A DNA stretch of 64,000 nucleotides. It comes from Neisseriaceae bacterium CLB008 (GTDB lineage: Bacteria > Pseudomonadota > Gammaproteobacteria > Burkholderiales > Neisseriaceae). Positions 8,803 to 18,600 of this stretch are shown here, piece by piece. The notes under the pieces were generated by a model, which searched no databases, was not told the origin of the DNA, and was given only the letters and a program-made list of their open reading frames with translations. Every line of letters begins with the position of its first letter. Position 1 is the first letter of the stretch. The translations under genes were made by a program, and so were the position numbers. The stretch lies in NCBI GenBank assembly GCA_041228285.1, contig CP166133.1, positions 1,178,001-1,242,000 of the forward strand, written 5' to 3'.

Positions 8803-9351
8803 TTACAGATCAAATTCTATTTCATAGGCAATTAATGCGCATTGGCATAAGTCACGCTTGACGCTGGCTAAAGAAATATGAAGCCGTTTGGCAATGTCAT
8901 TTTGGGTAAAGTTATCAAAGTAATAGAGCAAAAAAACATCTTGTGCTCGTTTAGGGCATCGTCCTAAAGCTTTTGAAAGTTTGGTTAGCGTCTCGATCGC
9001 AGCAATATGATTTTCTAAGTTATAATCAGCGGCTTCTGATTGCATATTAGCTAAATAAGTATGGTAATTTTGCTCAATGATGGTTCTTCTTATTTTATCA
9101 ATGAATAAATTTTTAGCGATCATTTGTAGAAAATTTTTTGGGCTCGAACGTATGGTTGGATTGGTTTCGCTTGAGCAGGTTACCAAAATTTTTATAAAGG
9201 CATCGTGTGTAATATCTTCCGCTAAGTGACGATCACCAATTTTATATTTTAATAAATTTAATAGCCAATGTGCATGGGTACGGTATAGCTTATCTACCTC
9301 GTTAAGGGTGAGAGTGATAGCAGCTACTGTTGCTGTTGAGTTCGCTTGCAT
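8803..9351 (-). CDS. FecI-family ECF RNA polymerase sigma factor (HasI-like)
   Basis: Extracytoplasmic-function sigma factor (182 residues) expected to switch on the divergent receptor gene when the receptor is loaded. Region 2 is visible near residues 30-60 (RHLAEDITHDAFIKIL) and region 4 near residues 130-165 (TQNDIAKRLHISLASVKRD). It is translated just before the FecR-type regulator with a two-base gap. The start codon lies 25 bases from a strong Fur-box-like palindrome, which suggests iron repression of this operon. The ribosome binding site is weak. Confidence 0.9.
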   Translation of the reverse strand: MQANSTATVAAITLTLNEVDKLYRTHAHWLLNLLKYKIGDRHLAEDITHDAFIKILVTCSSETNPTIRSSPKNFLQMIAKNLFIDKIRRTIIEQNYHTYLANMQSEAADYNLENHIAAIETLTKLSKALGRCPKRAQDVFLLYYFDNFTQNDIAKRLHISLASVKRDLCQCALIAYEIEFDL

Positions 9352-9374
9352 CTAAGGCCGACCATAAATTAAAG

Positions 9375-9398
9375 TTAATGATTACTATTATCATTACA
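9375..9398. promoter_or_regulatory. Fur box upstream of the sigma factor gene
   Basis: TAATGAT (9376-9382) and ATCATTA (9390-9396) form an inverted repeat in a 21-base AT-rich palindrome that closely follows the 19-bp Fur consensus (GATAATGATAATCATTATC). It sits just upstream of the ECF sigma gene and about 180 bases from the receptor start, so iron repression would act mainly on the sigma/regulator operon. Confidence 0.7.
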
Positions 9399-9578
9399 TA
9401 GGTCAGTTTTAAAGTAAATACAGAACAGTTCGCCTAGCATTTCAACTAAATCTGATTCACCTAAAATTTCTATTTAAATATTAATAATTCAATTGCTTAT
9501 GTGTTTTTTTGAGCTGTTTGTACGAATGTATTCGTCTATTTAAGTATAAGCATCTTTATTATCATGGAAAGAACACAC

Positions 9579-12365
9579 ATGCAGGGAAATAAGAAAATAA
9601 CGTTATTGATTTCTGGTTTATTTGTCATGAGCCTGTCCCCGGCACGCGCTGAGCAAAAGCATCGTTATACCATTTCAAAAGGAGCATTGTCGCAAGCCTT
9701 AAATCAATTTTCACATGAGAGCGGTGTACCGATCGCTTTTTCATCGGATCTGACTAAAGGGTTAACTACACAGGGTTTAAATGGTGACTACACTGTAGAC
9801 AGTGGTTTAGAAGCCTTGCTAGCAGAGCATAGCTTGTCTTTAATGAAAATGAATGGGACTTATACCATTAGGCAGAAACAACAAAGTAATACTGATGGCG
9901 CAACAAAAAGCATGAATAGTGCCACAGGGGATATTGCTGAGTTGGCTACAGTGACCGTAATCGGTACTAAAACAAATAATTCTTTTGCTCAATCTAACTC
10001 CAATACATATGTTAATCAAAAACAGCTAGATCGTTATACCCCTATTAGTGCGGCTGATGTCTTAAAAGGCCAAGCCGGTGTTTCTGTTGGTGATGCTCGA
10101 AATGGTGGTGGCCTTGATGTCAATATTCGAGGGGTTCAAGGGCAAAGCCGTGTTGGTGTTACCGTGGATGGCGGAGAGCAAATGGTGAATGTTTACCGAG
10201 GGTACTCTGGTACACAGCAGCGTAGTTATGTAGATCCAGATTTAATTAGTAGTGTTGAAATTGAAAAAGGTAGTGGTACGGCTGATAGCCAAGGAGGATA
10301 TATCGGTGGTACGGTGCGAATGCACACTATTGAGGCGAAGGATATTATTCCTGCTGGTAAAAACTATGGGCTAAGACTAAAAGGGAACTTGGGAAATAAT
10401 AGTATTAAAAGTGAAGGAATAAGTAGTCCAACAGAAAACTTGACGTATAACTGGATTGAACCAAGAGGTGATAGGAGTGCTGCATGGAGCAACCTTGCGC
10501 GTTCTGGCAGCATAGCTATGGCTTGGCGTAATCAGGATTGGGAATTGATGGGGGCCTATGCCAAAAGAATTCAAGGGAATTATTTCTCAGGAAAAAAAGG
10601 GTATGACAGATACAAAGAGGCCTATGAAGAGCGTTTCAACGAACATCGGAACCAAGCATTTACTGTGACTCATGGTATGTTTTTTGAAAATGAAGAGGTT
10701 TTAAATACCAGCAGTGAAAGTGATTCAATTTTATTGAAAGCCAAATACTTCATTGATGATGAGCAGTCCATTAAGTTTGGTTATCGTAACTATAGTGCTC
10801 AGCTAGCCAGTATTATGCCTAGCGCTTTGCAACGTTACTGCGGGAAATATGGCAATTGTGTTCCAAATAAGCAGACGCCAGGTATGGCGCAATGGAAGCC
10901 GGGTAGTGTGCATTTAAATGCCTACAATATTGATTACCGATACACTCCTGAAGATCATAACTGGATTGATTTAAAAATGGGATTTTGGAGCACTCATACT
11001 AAGACGAATGAGATCAGTGGTGCTAGTCCATATCATCCCTGGCAAACTGAAGAAAGGCATACGATTGGTTATGCACGAATGCCACAAACTGCGTTGAATT
11101 GGGGATTTAATATTAAAAATGACTCTAAGGTGGCCGGTGAGTGGGGTTCATTTCGTTGGATCAACGGGCTTGAATACAAACATGAATACGTTAAACCGCA
11201 AGATTACATTAAGTTAAGCGTGATGGAGCGTTTGGGTGAAAGTGTCATCCGGCATGCAAAACGTTGGGAAAGTAGTTTATTTAGTCAGGTATATTATGAG
11301 CCCTCTAATCATTTGGAGCTAAGAGCCGGCTTACGATACACCCGTTACGGCACCAAAGATATAAATCAATGGCCAGAAAAACCATTGTTCTGCTCTAACC
11401 CGAATATGTGTATGACTATGGGTGATGATGCCGAGTTTATTTTTAAAAACCAGTTTGAGGAGTATGCAAAAACAGCGAAGTTTGCTGACCCAGTTAAAAA
11501 TAAAGGGGGGAAATTAGCCCCGAATATTGGTATTACGTACTATTTTTTACCAGAGACCTTTATGTATGCCAACTATAGTCAGGCATACCGGATGCCATCA
11601 TTATTTGAGACCAGTATGGGGACGGCAAACGTTAAAACAGTGGCATCTTTAAAGCCAGAGCAAGCAAATAATTTTGAGTTAGGTTTCAGTACGACACACC
11701 GTAATTTATTTAAAAATGAGGACTATTTGTCGTTGAAAGTGTCTTATTTTAACAATAATTATAAAAACTATATTACGCGTTTTTTGGACCCTAAGGCATA
11801 TTTTACCAGTAGCCAGTTTATGTATTTTACCAATTTAGATAAATTTAAAGTATCAGGTTTTGAGTTGAATACAGCATATGATAATGGTTTTGTTTTTGCT
11901 GACCTATCAGCTAATTATTTTCAAAAAGCTCAGGCGTGTGATAAAAACATTGCTCAGAAACTACGAGACTCAGGCAATGCTTTGGTGCATACACCAAACT
12001 GCGTTGATGGCGGATTTGGCAGCTCATACGCAGCGGCTCAAAACCCACCTAAATACGCTTATAGTTTAGGATTGGGTGTGCGCTTACTGGACCAAAAATT
12101 AACCTTGGGTAGTCGCATCACTTACAATCATAGCCCAATAGCGAGAATGGATCAGCCCTGGCATAAGGTCGTGACTACGTATCAAAAATTTTATGAAAAA
12201 TCAAAAGTCATCGATGCTTATGCAAAATATGCGGTCAGTAAAAATGCTTCTATTAATTTAAACGTAACTAACTTAACGAATGAGTATTATCTTGATGCAT
12301 TAACACAAAGCTATATGCCGGCCCCAGGGCGGGCCATTAACCTTGGTTTTGAAGCTAAGTTTTAA
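9579..12365 (+). CDS. TonB-dependent haem/haemophore receptor with signalling domain (HasR-like)
   Basis: Outer-membrane TonB-dependent receptor of 928 residues. A signal peptide ends near ARA (residue 24). An STN signalling domain spans about residues 30-105 (YTISKGALSQALNQFSHESG), matching a receptor that talks to a FecR/FecI pair. The plug follows, with RGVQGQSRVGVTVDG, VYRGYSGTQQRSYVDPDLIS and VEIEKG, close to the HasR plug as I recall it. The C-terminus is a 22-strand-type barrel ending in Phe (LGFEAKF). Start at 9579 is chosen because GGAAAG lies about eight bases upstream; ATG at 9564 has no site. Likely substrate is haem or haemophore-bound haem; no hasA haemophore gene is visible nearby. 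Divergent from its sigma/FecR genes. Confidence 0.85.
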   Translation: MQGNKKITLLISGLFVMSLSPARAEQKHRYTISKGALSQALNQFSHESGVPIAFSSDLTKGLTTQGLNGDYTVDSGLEALLAEHSLSLMKMNGTYTIRQKQQSNTDGATKSMNSATGDIAELATVTVIGTKTNNSFAQSNSNTYVNQKQLDRYTPISAADVLKGQAGVSVGDARNGGGLDVNIRGVQGQSRVGVTVDGGEQMVNVYRGYSGTQQRSYVDPDLISSVEIEKGSGTADSQGGYIGGTVRMHTIEAKDIIPAGKNYGLRLKGNLGNNSIKSEGISSPTENLTYNWIEPRGDRSAAWSNLARSGSIAMAWRNQDWELMGAYAKRIQGNYFSGKKGYDRYKEAYEERFNEHRNQAFTVTHGMFFENEEVLNTSSESDSILLKAKYFIDDEQSIKFGYRNYSAQLASIMPSALQRYCGKYGNCVPNKQTPGMAQWKPGSVHLNAYNIDYRYTPEDHNWIDLKMGFWSTHTKTNEISGASPYHPWQTEERHTIGYARMPQTALNWGFNIKNDSKVAGEWGSFRWINGLEYKHEYVKPQDYIKLSVMERLGESVIRHAKRWESSLFSQVYYEPSNHLELRAGLRYTRYGTKDINQWPEKPLFCSNPNMCMTMGDDAEFIFKNQFEEYAKTAKFADPVKNKGGKLAPNIGITYYFLPETFMYANYSQAYRMPSLFETSMGTANVKTVASLKPEQANNFELGFSTTHRNLFKNEDYLSLKVSYFNNNYKNYITRFLDPKAYFTSSQFMYFTNLDKFKVSGFELNTAYDNGFVFADLSANYFQKAQACDKNIAQKLRDSGNALVHTPNCVDGGFGSSYAAAQNPPKYAYSLGLGVRLLDQKLTLGSRITYNHSPIARMDQPWHKVVTTYQKFYEKSKVIDAYAKYAVSKNASINLNVTNLTNEYYLDALTQSYMPAPGRAINLGFEAKF

Positions 12366-12383
12366 TTAAGTTCGTTGATTCAG

Positions 12384-12424
12384 CTCTCTACAGTGTTCAA
12401 TTTGAATGCAGTAGAGAGTTTTTT
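12384..12424 (+). terminator. Terminator of the receptor gene
   Basis: CTCTCTAC (12384-12391) pairs with GTAGAGAG (12411-12418), with further TTCAA/TTTGAA pairing inside, followed by six T. It lies about 20 bases after the receptor stop codon. Confidence 0.88.
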
Positions 12425-12869
12425 ATTGTAAAGACATATTGTCTGGTGGTTATCTAGCTAAAATCATTGATGGTCAAAGGGAAGTCAACAAGCGTATTTC
12501 GTCATTGTTTGGAGGGCGCCTATTTAAAAGTTTGTGACGCTTATAGCTGTAATTAGTTTAACGATTTGATTTTCTGGTGTGTTTTCTATCCATTTGTTTT
12601 TTAATAAATATTTCATAAACATTTCATCTTTCTGCAATAGAGAGCCTTTATATTGATGCACTCACAGGGCTTAAGAGGAATCAAAATACCCGCGATTTCG
12701 ATTCAATGCTTCAATAAAATGGTGCCAGTATGTAGGGCTTATTTGACATTGATTTAGACATTAAAACCCTAGGCTGATAGTCAGCGTCGGTTTGACGAAC
12801 ACACCAAGAGTGTTGGGCAGGCTTATTGTGTCATCCGTTAATTTTATTCATCAAGATGAAGGAATCAGA
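12425..12869. other. Intergenic leader before the PhnD-like gene
   Basis: About 445 bases with no credible gene. A TTGACA hexamer is present at 12743-12748 but I see no good partner -10 box at the usual distance. In-frame upstream codons from 12792 are not translated in my reading because the only good ribosome binding site is at 12859-12863. No recognised riboswitch fold was spotted. Confidence 0.5.
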
Positions 12870-13811
12870 ATGTTGTTTAAGCAAGTAAGCAAAGTGGCCC
12901 AATGGGGTTTCGTATCAGTTGCCGTCTTCAGTTTGATGGCGTGCAGCCCCCAAGGCACTGCAGTACAAGGCGGCGGCGAAAAAATAGCTTCGGAAATGCC
13001 ACAAACGGTGAATTTTGGCATCATCAGCACCGAGTCATCACAAAATCAAAAACAGTCATGGACGCCGCTATTGGCCGATATGAGCGCTGCTATCGGGGTA
13101 GAAGTGAAGCCATTCTTTGCTTCTGACTACGCGGGGGTTATTCAAGGCATGCGTTTTGATAAAGTGGATTTGGCTTGGTTTGGCAATAAATCAGCCATGG
13201 AAGCGGTGGATCGCGCCAATGGCGAAGTCTTTGCTCAAGTAGTATATGACGATGGTACGACGGGTTATCATAGCTTGTTGATTGCCCATAAAGACAGTCC
13301 TATTAGCTCAGAAAAAGATATGTTGGCCAAAGCCAATGAGCTGACCTTTGCCAATGGCGACCCTAATTCGACCTCTGGTAATTTAGTACCAGGCTATTAC
13401 GTGTTTGGTAAAAATAATGTGCAAGCTAATCAAATTTTTAAACGCACCGTCAACGCCAACCATGAAAGCAACGCCATGGCGGTGGCCAATAAGCAAGTGG
13501 ACGTAGGCACTTTCAGTAACAGTAACTGGCTATTAATGCAAAAAAAGCAGCCCCAGATCATAGATCAACTAAAAGTAATTTGGACCTCGCCAACGATTGA
13601 GTCTGATCCATTGGTGCTACGTAAGGGCTTGTCGCCAGAATTACAGGCCAAGATTAAAACCTTTATTCTAGGCTATGGGGACACATCAGAACAAAAAGCG
13701 GTGATGGCGACATTGGGTTGGTCTAAATTTAAAGCATCAGACAATAGTCAATTAGATTCTATCCGTGAGTTAGAAGCTTTTAAACAAAAGCAGACGCAAG
13801 CGGCTCAGTAA
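12870..13811 (+). CDS. phnD: PhnD-like phosphate/phosphonate-type ABC transporter binding lipoprotein
   Basis: Periplasmic binding protein of the PhnD/PtxB type, 313 residues, for phosphonate, phosphite or a related anion. The signal sequence ends in a lipobox (FSLMAC), so the mature protein is anchored by a lipidated Cys near residue 27. Family features follow: NFGIISTESSQNQKQSWTPL, DLAWFGNKSAMEAV, the anion-binding loop region NGDPNSTSGNLVPGYYVF and the ligand-closing segment ANHESNAMAVANKQVDVGTF. ATG at 12870 has AAGGA six bases upstream; an earlier in-frame ATG at 12792 lacks one. No permease or ATPase gene is adjacent, so the partner genes must be elsewhere or lost. It is flanked by its own terminator. 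Confidence 0.85.
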   Translation: MLFKQVSKVAQWGFVSVAVFSLMACSPQGTAVQGGGEKIASEMPQTVNFGIISTESSQNQKQSWTPLLADMSAAIGVEVKPFFASDYAGVIQGMRFDKVDLAWFGNKSAMEAVDRANGEVFAQVVYDDGTTGYHSLLIAHKDSPISSEKDMLAKANELTFANGDPNSTSGNLVPGYYVFGKNNVQANQIFKRTVNANHESNAMAVANKQVDVGTFSNSNWLLMQKKQPQIIDQLKVIWTSPTIESDPLVLRKGLSPELQAKIKTFILGYGDTSEQKAVMATLGWSKFKASDNSQLDSIRELEAFKQKQTQAAQ

Positions 13812-13838
13812 AGATAGCTGCTTTAGCCGAAAGGCGAA

Positions 13839-13888
13839 CCCCAAAAAACCTGTTTCCGCCTAATGTAAGGCTGAACAGGTTTTTGGGG
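13839..13888 (+). terminator. Terminator of the PhnD-like gene
   Basis: A long hairpin pairs CCCCAAAAAACCTGTT (13839-13854) with AACAGGTTTTTGGGG (13874-13888). The stem contains its own T run, so it may terminate in both directions, serving the convergent CNNM/CBS gene as well. Confidence 0.8.
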
Positions 13889-14046
13889 GTATGCACAAAA
13901 TTAATATACTTTTTATGCTGATTTATTTAGTAGGGGGTAAAGCCTAATTTTTATTATTTTTTAATATTCCTAATGTTTGAAATTTAAAAGGTGAGGATCT
14001 TAGCGCTTCAAAGGGAGCAATCAAGCTGGATTAGTTACTTTGGTCG

Positions 14047-15060
14047 TCAAGATTTTCTTGAGCGCGCTTCCCATTTTTTGAGCGCCAGCATCCTCATGTC
14101 AGTAATAGTATCGGTTTCATCTAAAATAGGCTCACCTAATATTTTTTCAATAATATCTTCTAATGTCACTAATCCCAGCCAACTACCGTACTCATCGTAA
14201 ATTAGGGCCATGTGTTGTTGTTCCTTGATGAACCTGCGCATGAGTGATTCTGCATCAATGCTTGCTGGAGCAATGATTGCTGGTTTAGTAAGGCTTAACA
14301 CAGGTGTTTCTAAATCTTTACCTATGGCTGAGTGCCTAAAAAGAATACCTGCTGGTTCTTCATTGTCATCGATGACCGGGTAACGTGAAAATTGGTGATG
14401 TTTTATGACAGAGAGGAACTCCTTAACAGTTTGGCCTGGCTTAATAACAGTACAGACAGTACGAGGAGTGAGGATGGATTTAATATTGACTTCATGTAAG
14501 TCGATGATATTGGCAATAACACGTTGTTCCTCAGCATCAATTTTATTTAACTCTTTTGCTAATAAGCTTAATGATTTAATCTCCTGACGTAAGTCAGAAT
14601 CATCTATATTACTGCCAATCAGCTTCATTATTAAGTCTGAAACTACAATGAAAGGCATGAGGATAAAAATAGCAGGATTCAAAATGGCAGGTAAGTAAGC
14701 GGCTAAGCTTCGCCAATATTTGGTACCTAATACTTTAGGTATGATTTCAGATAAAACCAAAATGAGAATGGTCATGATGGCTGATGCTGCGCCTAAATAC
14801 CCATTCCCCCATATTTTTGTAACCTGTGCGCCTACACCGGCAGCGCCAACGGTATGGGCAATTGTATTTAGGGTGAGAATGGCAGCCAAAGGGCGGTCTA
14901 TATGATCTTTAAGCTTACTAAGCCGATTGTATAGAATAGGGTCATCCCATTTTTTTTGGGATATGAAGCTGGGCGTGATGGATAACAGCGTGGCTTCAAG
15001 AATGGAACACACAAATGAAATGCTGATTGAGCCAATGATAAATATAACCAGTAAGAGCAT
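14047..15060 (-). CDS. CNNM/CBS-domain membrane protein (CorC/HlyC-like)
   Basis: Integral membrane protein of the CNNM (DUF21) plus CBS-pair family, linked to divalent-cation (Mg or Co) efflux; older annotations call these haemolysins. From the chosen start the CNNM domain covers residues 1-160 with hydrophobic helices (MLLLVIFIIGSISISFVCSI; AIMTILILVLSEIIPKVLG) and the conserved SEIIPK motif. Two CBS motifs follow near residues 190-310 (ILTPRTVCTVIKPGQTVKEF; YDEYGSWLGLVTLEDIIEKI). It lacks the C-terminal CorC_HlyC domain seen in longer relatives. The start at 15060 fits the usual family N-terminus; an ATG at 15111 would add 17 residues. Neither has a clear ribosome binding site. It is a single-gene unit. 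Confidence 0.82.
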   Translation of the reverse strand: MLLLVIFIIGSISISFVCSILEATLLSITPSFISQKKWDDPILYNRLSKLKDHIDRPLAAILTLNTIAHTVGAAGVGAQVTKIWGNGYLGAASAIMTILILVLSEIIPKVLGTKYWRSLAAYLPAILNPAIFILMPFIVVSDLIMKLIGSNIDDSDLRQEIKSLSLLAKELNKIDAEEQRVIANIIDLHEVNIKSILTPRTVCTVIKPGQTVKEFLSVIKHHQFSRYPVIDDNEEPAGILFRHSAIGKDLETPVLSLTKPAIIAPASIDAESLMRRFIKEQQHMALIYDEYGSWLGLVTLEDIIEKILGEPILDETDTITDMRMLALKKWEARSRKS

Positions 15061-15243
15061 AGTAGAGGATGATGTTTTATTCAGTATTAAGGGGGCTATA
15101 CATATACACATTAAATGTGACAGATTAATGACACGCTACTGCGTTGATAGAGGTTTTATAGCTCGGTGGTGAATCATGGATATAAACCTGCAGCAAAGGT
15201 GAGCCTTGGGTTCTTATTTTAAACGTTAATCTGATTTAAAACG

Positions 15244-15285
15244 AAGACAGGCTTTGTACCCTAAAGGGTGCGAAGCCTGTCTTTT
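15244..15285 (+). terminator. Orphan plus-strand terminator
   Basis: AAGACAGGCTT (15244-15254) pairs with AAGCCTGTCTT (15273-15283), extended by ACCCT/AGGGT inside, then a T run. No plus-strand gene precedes it, since the CNNM gene runs the other way. It resembles the terminator at 18880-18920. Confidence 0.75.
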
Positions 15286-15447
15286 TGAACGTTGAGCTTA
15301 AGTGAAAATGTAAATATATATGTAATGGCCCGGAGACATAGTTGCACATAACATTGTATTTTTTTAAATAGGCGATGAAGTAGAGCATCTTGCTATTGTT
15401 GTTTTTTGGTGTTGTCGGCATTGGCCCTCAAAATAAGCCTAAATGTG

Positions 15448-15489
15448 AGTCATGACTAGCTATGGTTGGAGTGCAGTAGGCATGCCTAC
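15448..15489. promoter_or_regulatory. Pair of CATG-centred palindromes upstream of the autotransporter
   Basis: AGTCATGACT (15448-15457) and GTAGGCATGCCTAC (15476-15489) are both perfect palindromes and their centres are exactly 30 bases apart, close to three helical turns. They lie 137-178 bases before the autotransporter start and could be operator half-sites. This is inference from spacing and symmetry only. Confidence 0.3.
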
Positions 15490-15625
15490 GACCTATAGAA
15501 GCGCTAGAAGGTATAGTGTATTAGCTTATTTTTTAAATAAACGTCGTAAAGATCTGTAAGTATTGTTTTTTTGTGCGGAGTGTATAAAATAAATATTTTT
15601 AACTCCTTAATTGAATAGGAAAAAT

Positions 15626-18600
15626 ATGAAAAAGAAGACATTGAGCAGATGCTTACAACAGATTTTTCCGTTGACGGTTTTAGGGTGTTTTATACCTTCT
15701 GCCCAGGCTTTGGTTTGGCATGGAGGGGGCGAAAATCTTTGGCAGGGTGATATATGGTCCATTTCTGAACCTAGTATGGTGAAAGATGATGGCACGACGT
15801 TAATCGGATTAGGGGGCGTAATTAAAGTGCGTGGTCATGATTTCGATTGGGAGCCTACGCTAGGGTCGAGACCAGCATTGGCCTTGTATGACCAATCTCA
15901 TACCCGCATCAATCAAGCTGCCGACTTGGATAAGTATGGTCTACCTGCCGATACTCGAACATTGGTGTGGATTTATGATGACAATGGCACGGTTTATAAG
16001 AACACCATTGGGATTCAAGTAGGGAATGGGCAAAAGCGCGCGCAGCTAGAAGCTCGACAGCTAGATGTCATTGCTGATGGCATCGGGGTACAGGTCAAAC
16101 GGTCTGACTTAAACCTAAGCCACAGCTTAATTAACGCCTTAGAGTCCGGCTTGGAAATTGATGATTCCGAGGTGGGTACGGAGAAGAGCCAAGTGGTTTT
16201 GGATGAGGTGGTGCTTAAATTTGACCAGGCCCAGTTTTTAGGCGAGACCCAAAGTACGGAAAAGCAGTATCAACAACAGACATTTAATCAACGCTACGGA
16301 ATTACGGCACAAGGCAATAAAGCCCAGAGCGATACAGAAAAAACCCAGTTAACCGGCCGTAAGGTGTCGGTATTGGCGGAGAGCGGTGCGCTGTCGCTGT
16401 CAAGGGGGATTGTTGCAAGGTTTGGCGACTCAGACTTCACCACTTTGTCGGATGAGAGCACGGCTATTAACATTGGCGGGGTGGGGAGTAAGCTGTATTT
16501 AACCAACACAAACGTAGTGTCCGGCAACGTCGGCATACGGGTGAAGGGGGATGCAGAGGTGACCTGGCAGGGTGGGCGTTTAGAGACCACTGGAGAGCAT
16601 GGCAAGCGTGGAGGCATTGGGGTGTATGTGGATGGGCTGGATGCAAAAGCTTACTTAGAGCAACTAACTATTGACACCCGCCGTTCCGATGAGTGGAGTG
16701 ATGGGGTGAGGGTGCGTAATGGCTATGCTCAACTCAAAACCGTCGATGTTAACGTGACAGGCACTGATACCCGTGGTTCAGCGGCCTTATATACCACCGA
16801 TGGTGGCAAAATCGACGCTGAAGCCTCGAATTTGCGTACCATGGGTAATCGCACCCACGGGGTACGGGTGGGTGAGTGTTATGGGAGAGAATGCGCTGAA
16901 GTGAACGTAACGGGGGGCTCGATCATCTCGACCACGGGCGAACAATCGTATGGAGTCTCCGCTTTAGTAGGCGGTACGTTTGGTTTGGTGGATTCTCGCC
17001 TGACTACGGCTGGTCGGCTGGCCTATGGTGTGGCGCTGGCCGAAGGGGCCCAGTTGTATTTAAATAAGGCTGAAGTGATCACGACTGGCGCCAGTACCGC
17101 CGCTATTTATGCCGGCGCTATGACGACAGATAAGAACCAGGCCCAGATCAAAGGTTCTTTGGTTAAAAGCCAGCAAGATTATGCGCTGAAAGTGGCTGGT
17201 GGTGGGGTGTTTGAGGCAACGGTAACGGATCAAAGCGTACTCACTGGCCAACAAGGCCTGTTTCAGGTGCTTGCTGGGAGTAACGCTGCAAAACAAACCC
17301 AGCTACATTTGAGCGCTGACCATTCATTGTTACAGGGTAAGGCCAGTACCAGCGTTGGCACGCAGTCGCATGTTCTGTTACAAAATCAGAGTGAGTGGCA
17401 GCTACCCGAGGCGGCTAACGTGACGACCTTAAGCCTAGATCAGAGCCTGGTGGCCTTTACCCAGCCATTGCAGTCACAGTCTCGGGCATTGTTGATTGCT
17501 GGGGCTTTAACCAGCACAAATAGCGTGATTCAACTTTGGACAGAGTTGGGTGATGATGCGGCGCAAACGGACAAGGTCGTGTTGACAGGTCAGGGTGCGC
17601 AGGCCATTGGTGAAACGAGGCTGAGAATCAAAAAACGGGGAGGCGAAGGGGCACAAACTCAAGTGGGGATTAAAGTGGTGGAAACCTTAGAAGGTGCCAG
17701 CACTGAAGCCACGGCTTTTATCCTTGATCCATTGTCGGATGGATATCGAGGGGATAAGGCGCCCACTATTGTTGCTGGTGCTTATGATTACCACTTGAAC
17801 AAAGGGGGTAAGGGTGGCGATGCTGAAAGTTGGTATTTGAATTCAAACTTAACGGCGATAGATCCGGTAGACCCAGTCGATCCGGTAGACCCCGTCGATC
17901 CGGTAAAGCCGACAACTTATCGTCCTGAAGTAGATGCTTACTTTGCCAATAGGCAAATGGCGGTGGCCATGCAACGTCATCGTTGGCAAGAGCGCCAAGA
18001 GGCAAGGGGTCCAGGTGAGACAGTTTGGGTTCGTGCGGCGCATCAACAAGAACGGTTTGATAATCAGTTTGGTTTTCGCCGCAAAATGAACAGCAGCATG
18101 ATTCATTTTGGTTCTGACGTATGGCAACGCACCTTTGATAACGAGAGCCACTTAAGCTTAGGCGCCATGGCCTTGGTGAGTGACGGTAAGAGCAAAACCA
18201 AAAATGAACGACTCAAGGCAGAAGGCAAAGTCCAAGGCTATAACTTGGGTGCATACGCGACTTGGCAACAAACCCCTGATCCAGAGGTTGGCGCTTATGT
18301 TGATGGTTGGTTAATGCAGGGGTGGTTTAAAAATAAAGTAAAAGGCACGGGCCTTAAAGAAGAGAAGTATGACTCTCGTAGCCTATCGGCCTCGGTTGAA
18401 ACGGGCTATGGCGTGATGATTGCGCAAAATGAAGACACTCGCTACTATATTCAGCCTCAAGCGCAAGTGACTTGGTCTAAGTTCACAGGGGATGAGGTTG
18501 AGGAATCCACTAAAACCTCAGTGCATGATCAGGATGATAACTTTACGGCTTACCGTTTAGGTGTGCGCTTTAAAGCTGCGATGACCCGTCCCAATGGGAC

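Larger units (their letters stand above)
15061..15625. other. Intergenic region between CNNM gene and autotransporter
   Basis: About 565 bases with no credible gene. It contains an orphan plus-strand terminator (15244-15285), two CATG-centred palindromes (15448-15457 and 15476-15489) and a TATAAA-type box near 15583 that may belong to the autotransporter promoter. Confidence 0.5.

Noticed and set aside
11505-11510. G6 tract in the haem receptor gene as a phase-variation site
   Set aside because: Six bases is too short to single out, and similar runs occur in other genes here.
12425-12869. Possible riboswitch in the leader of the PhnD-like gene
   Set aside because: No recognised conserved core and no expression platform could be drawn.
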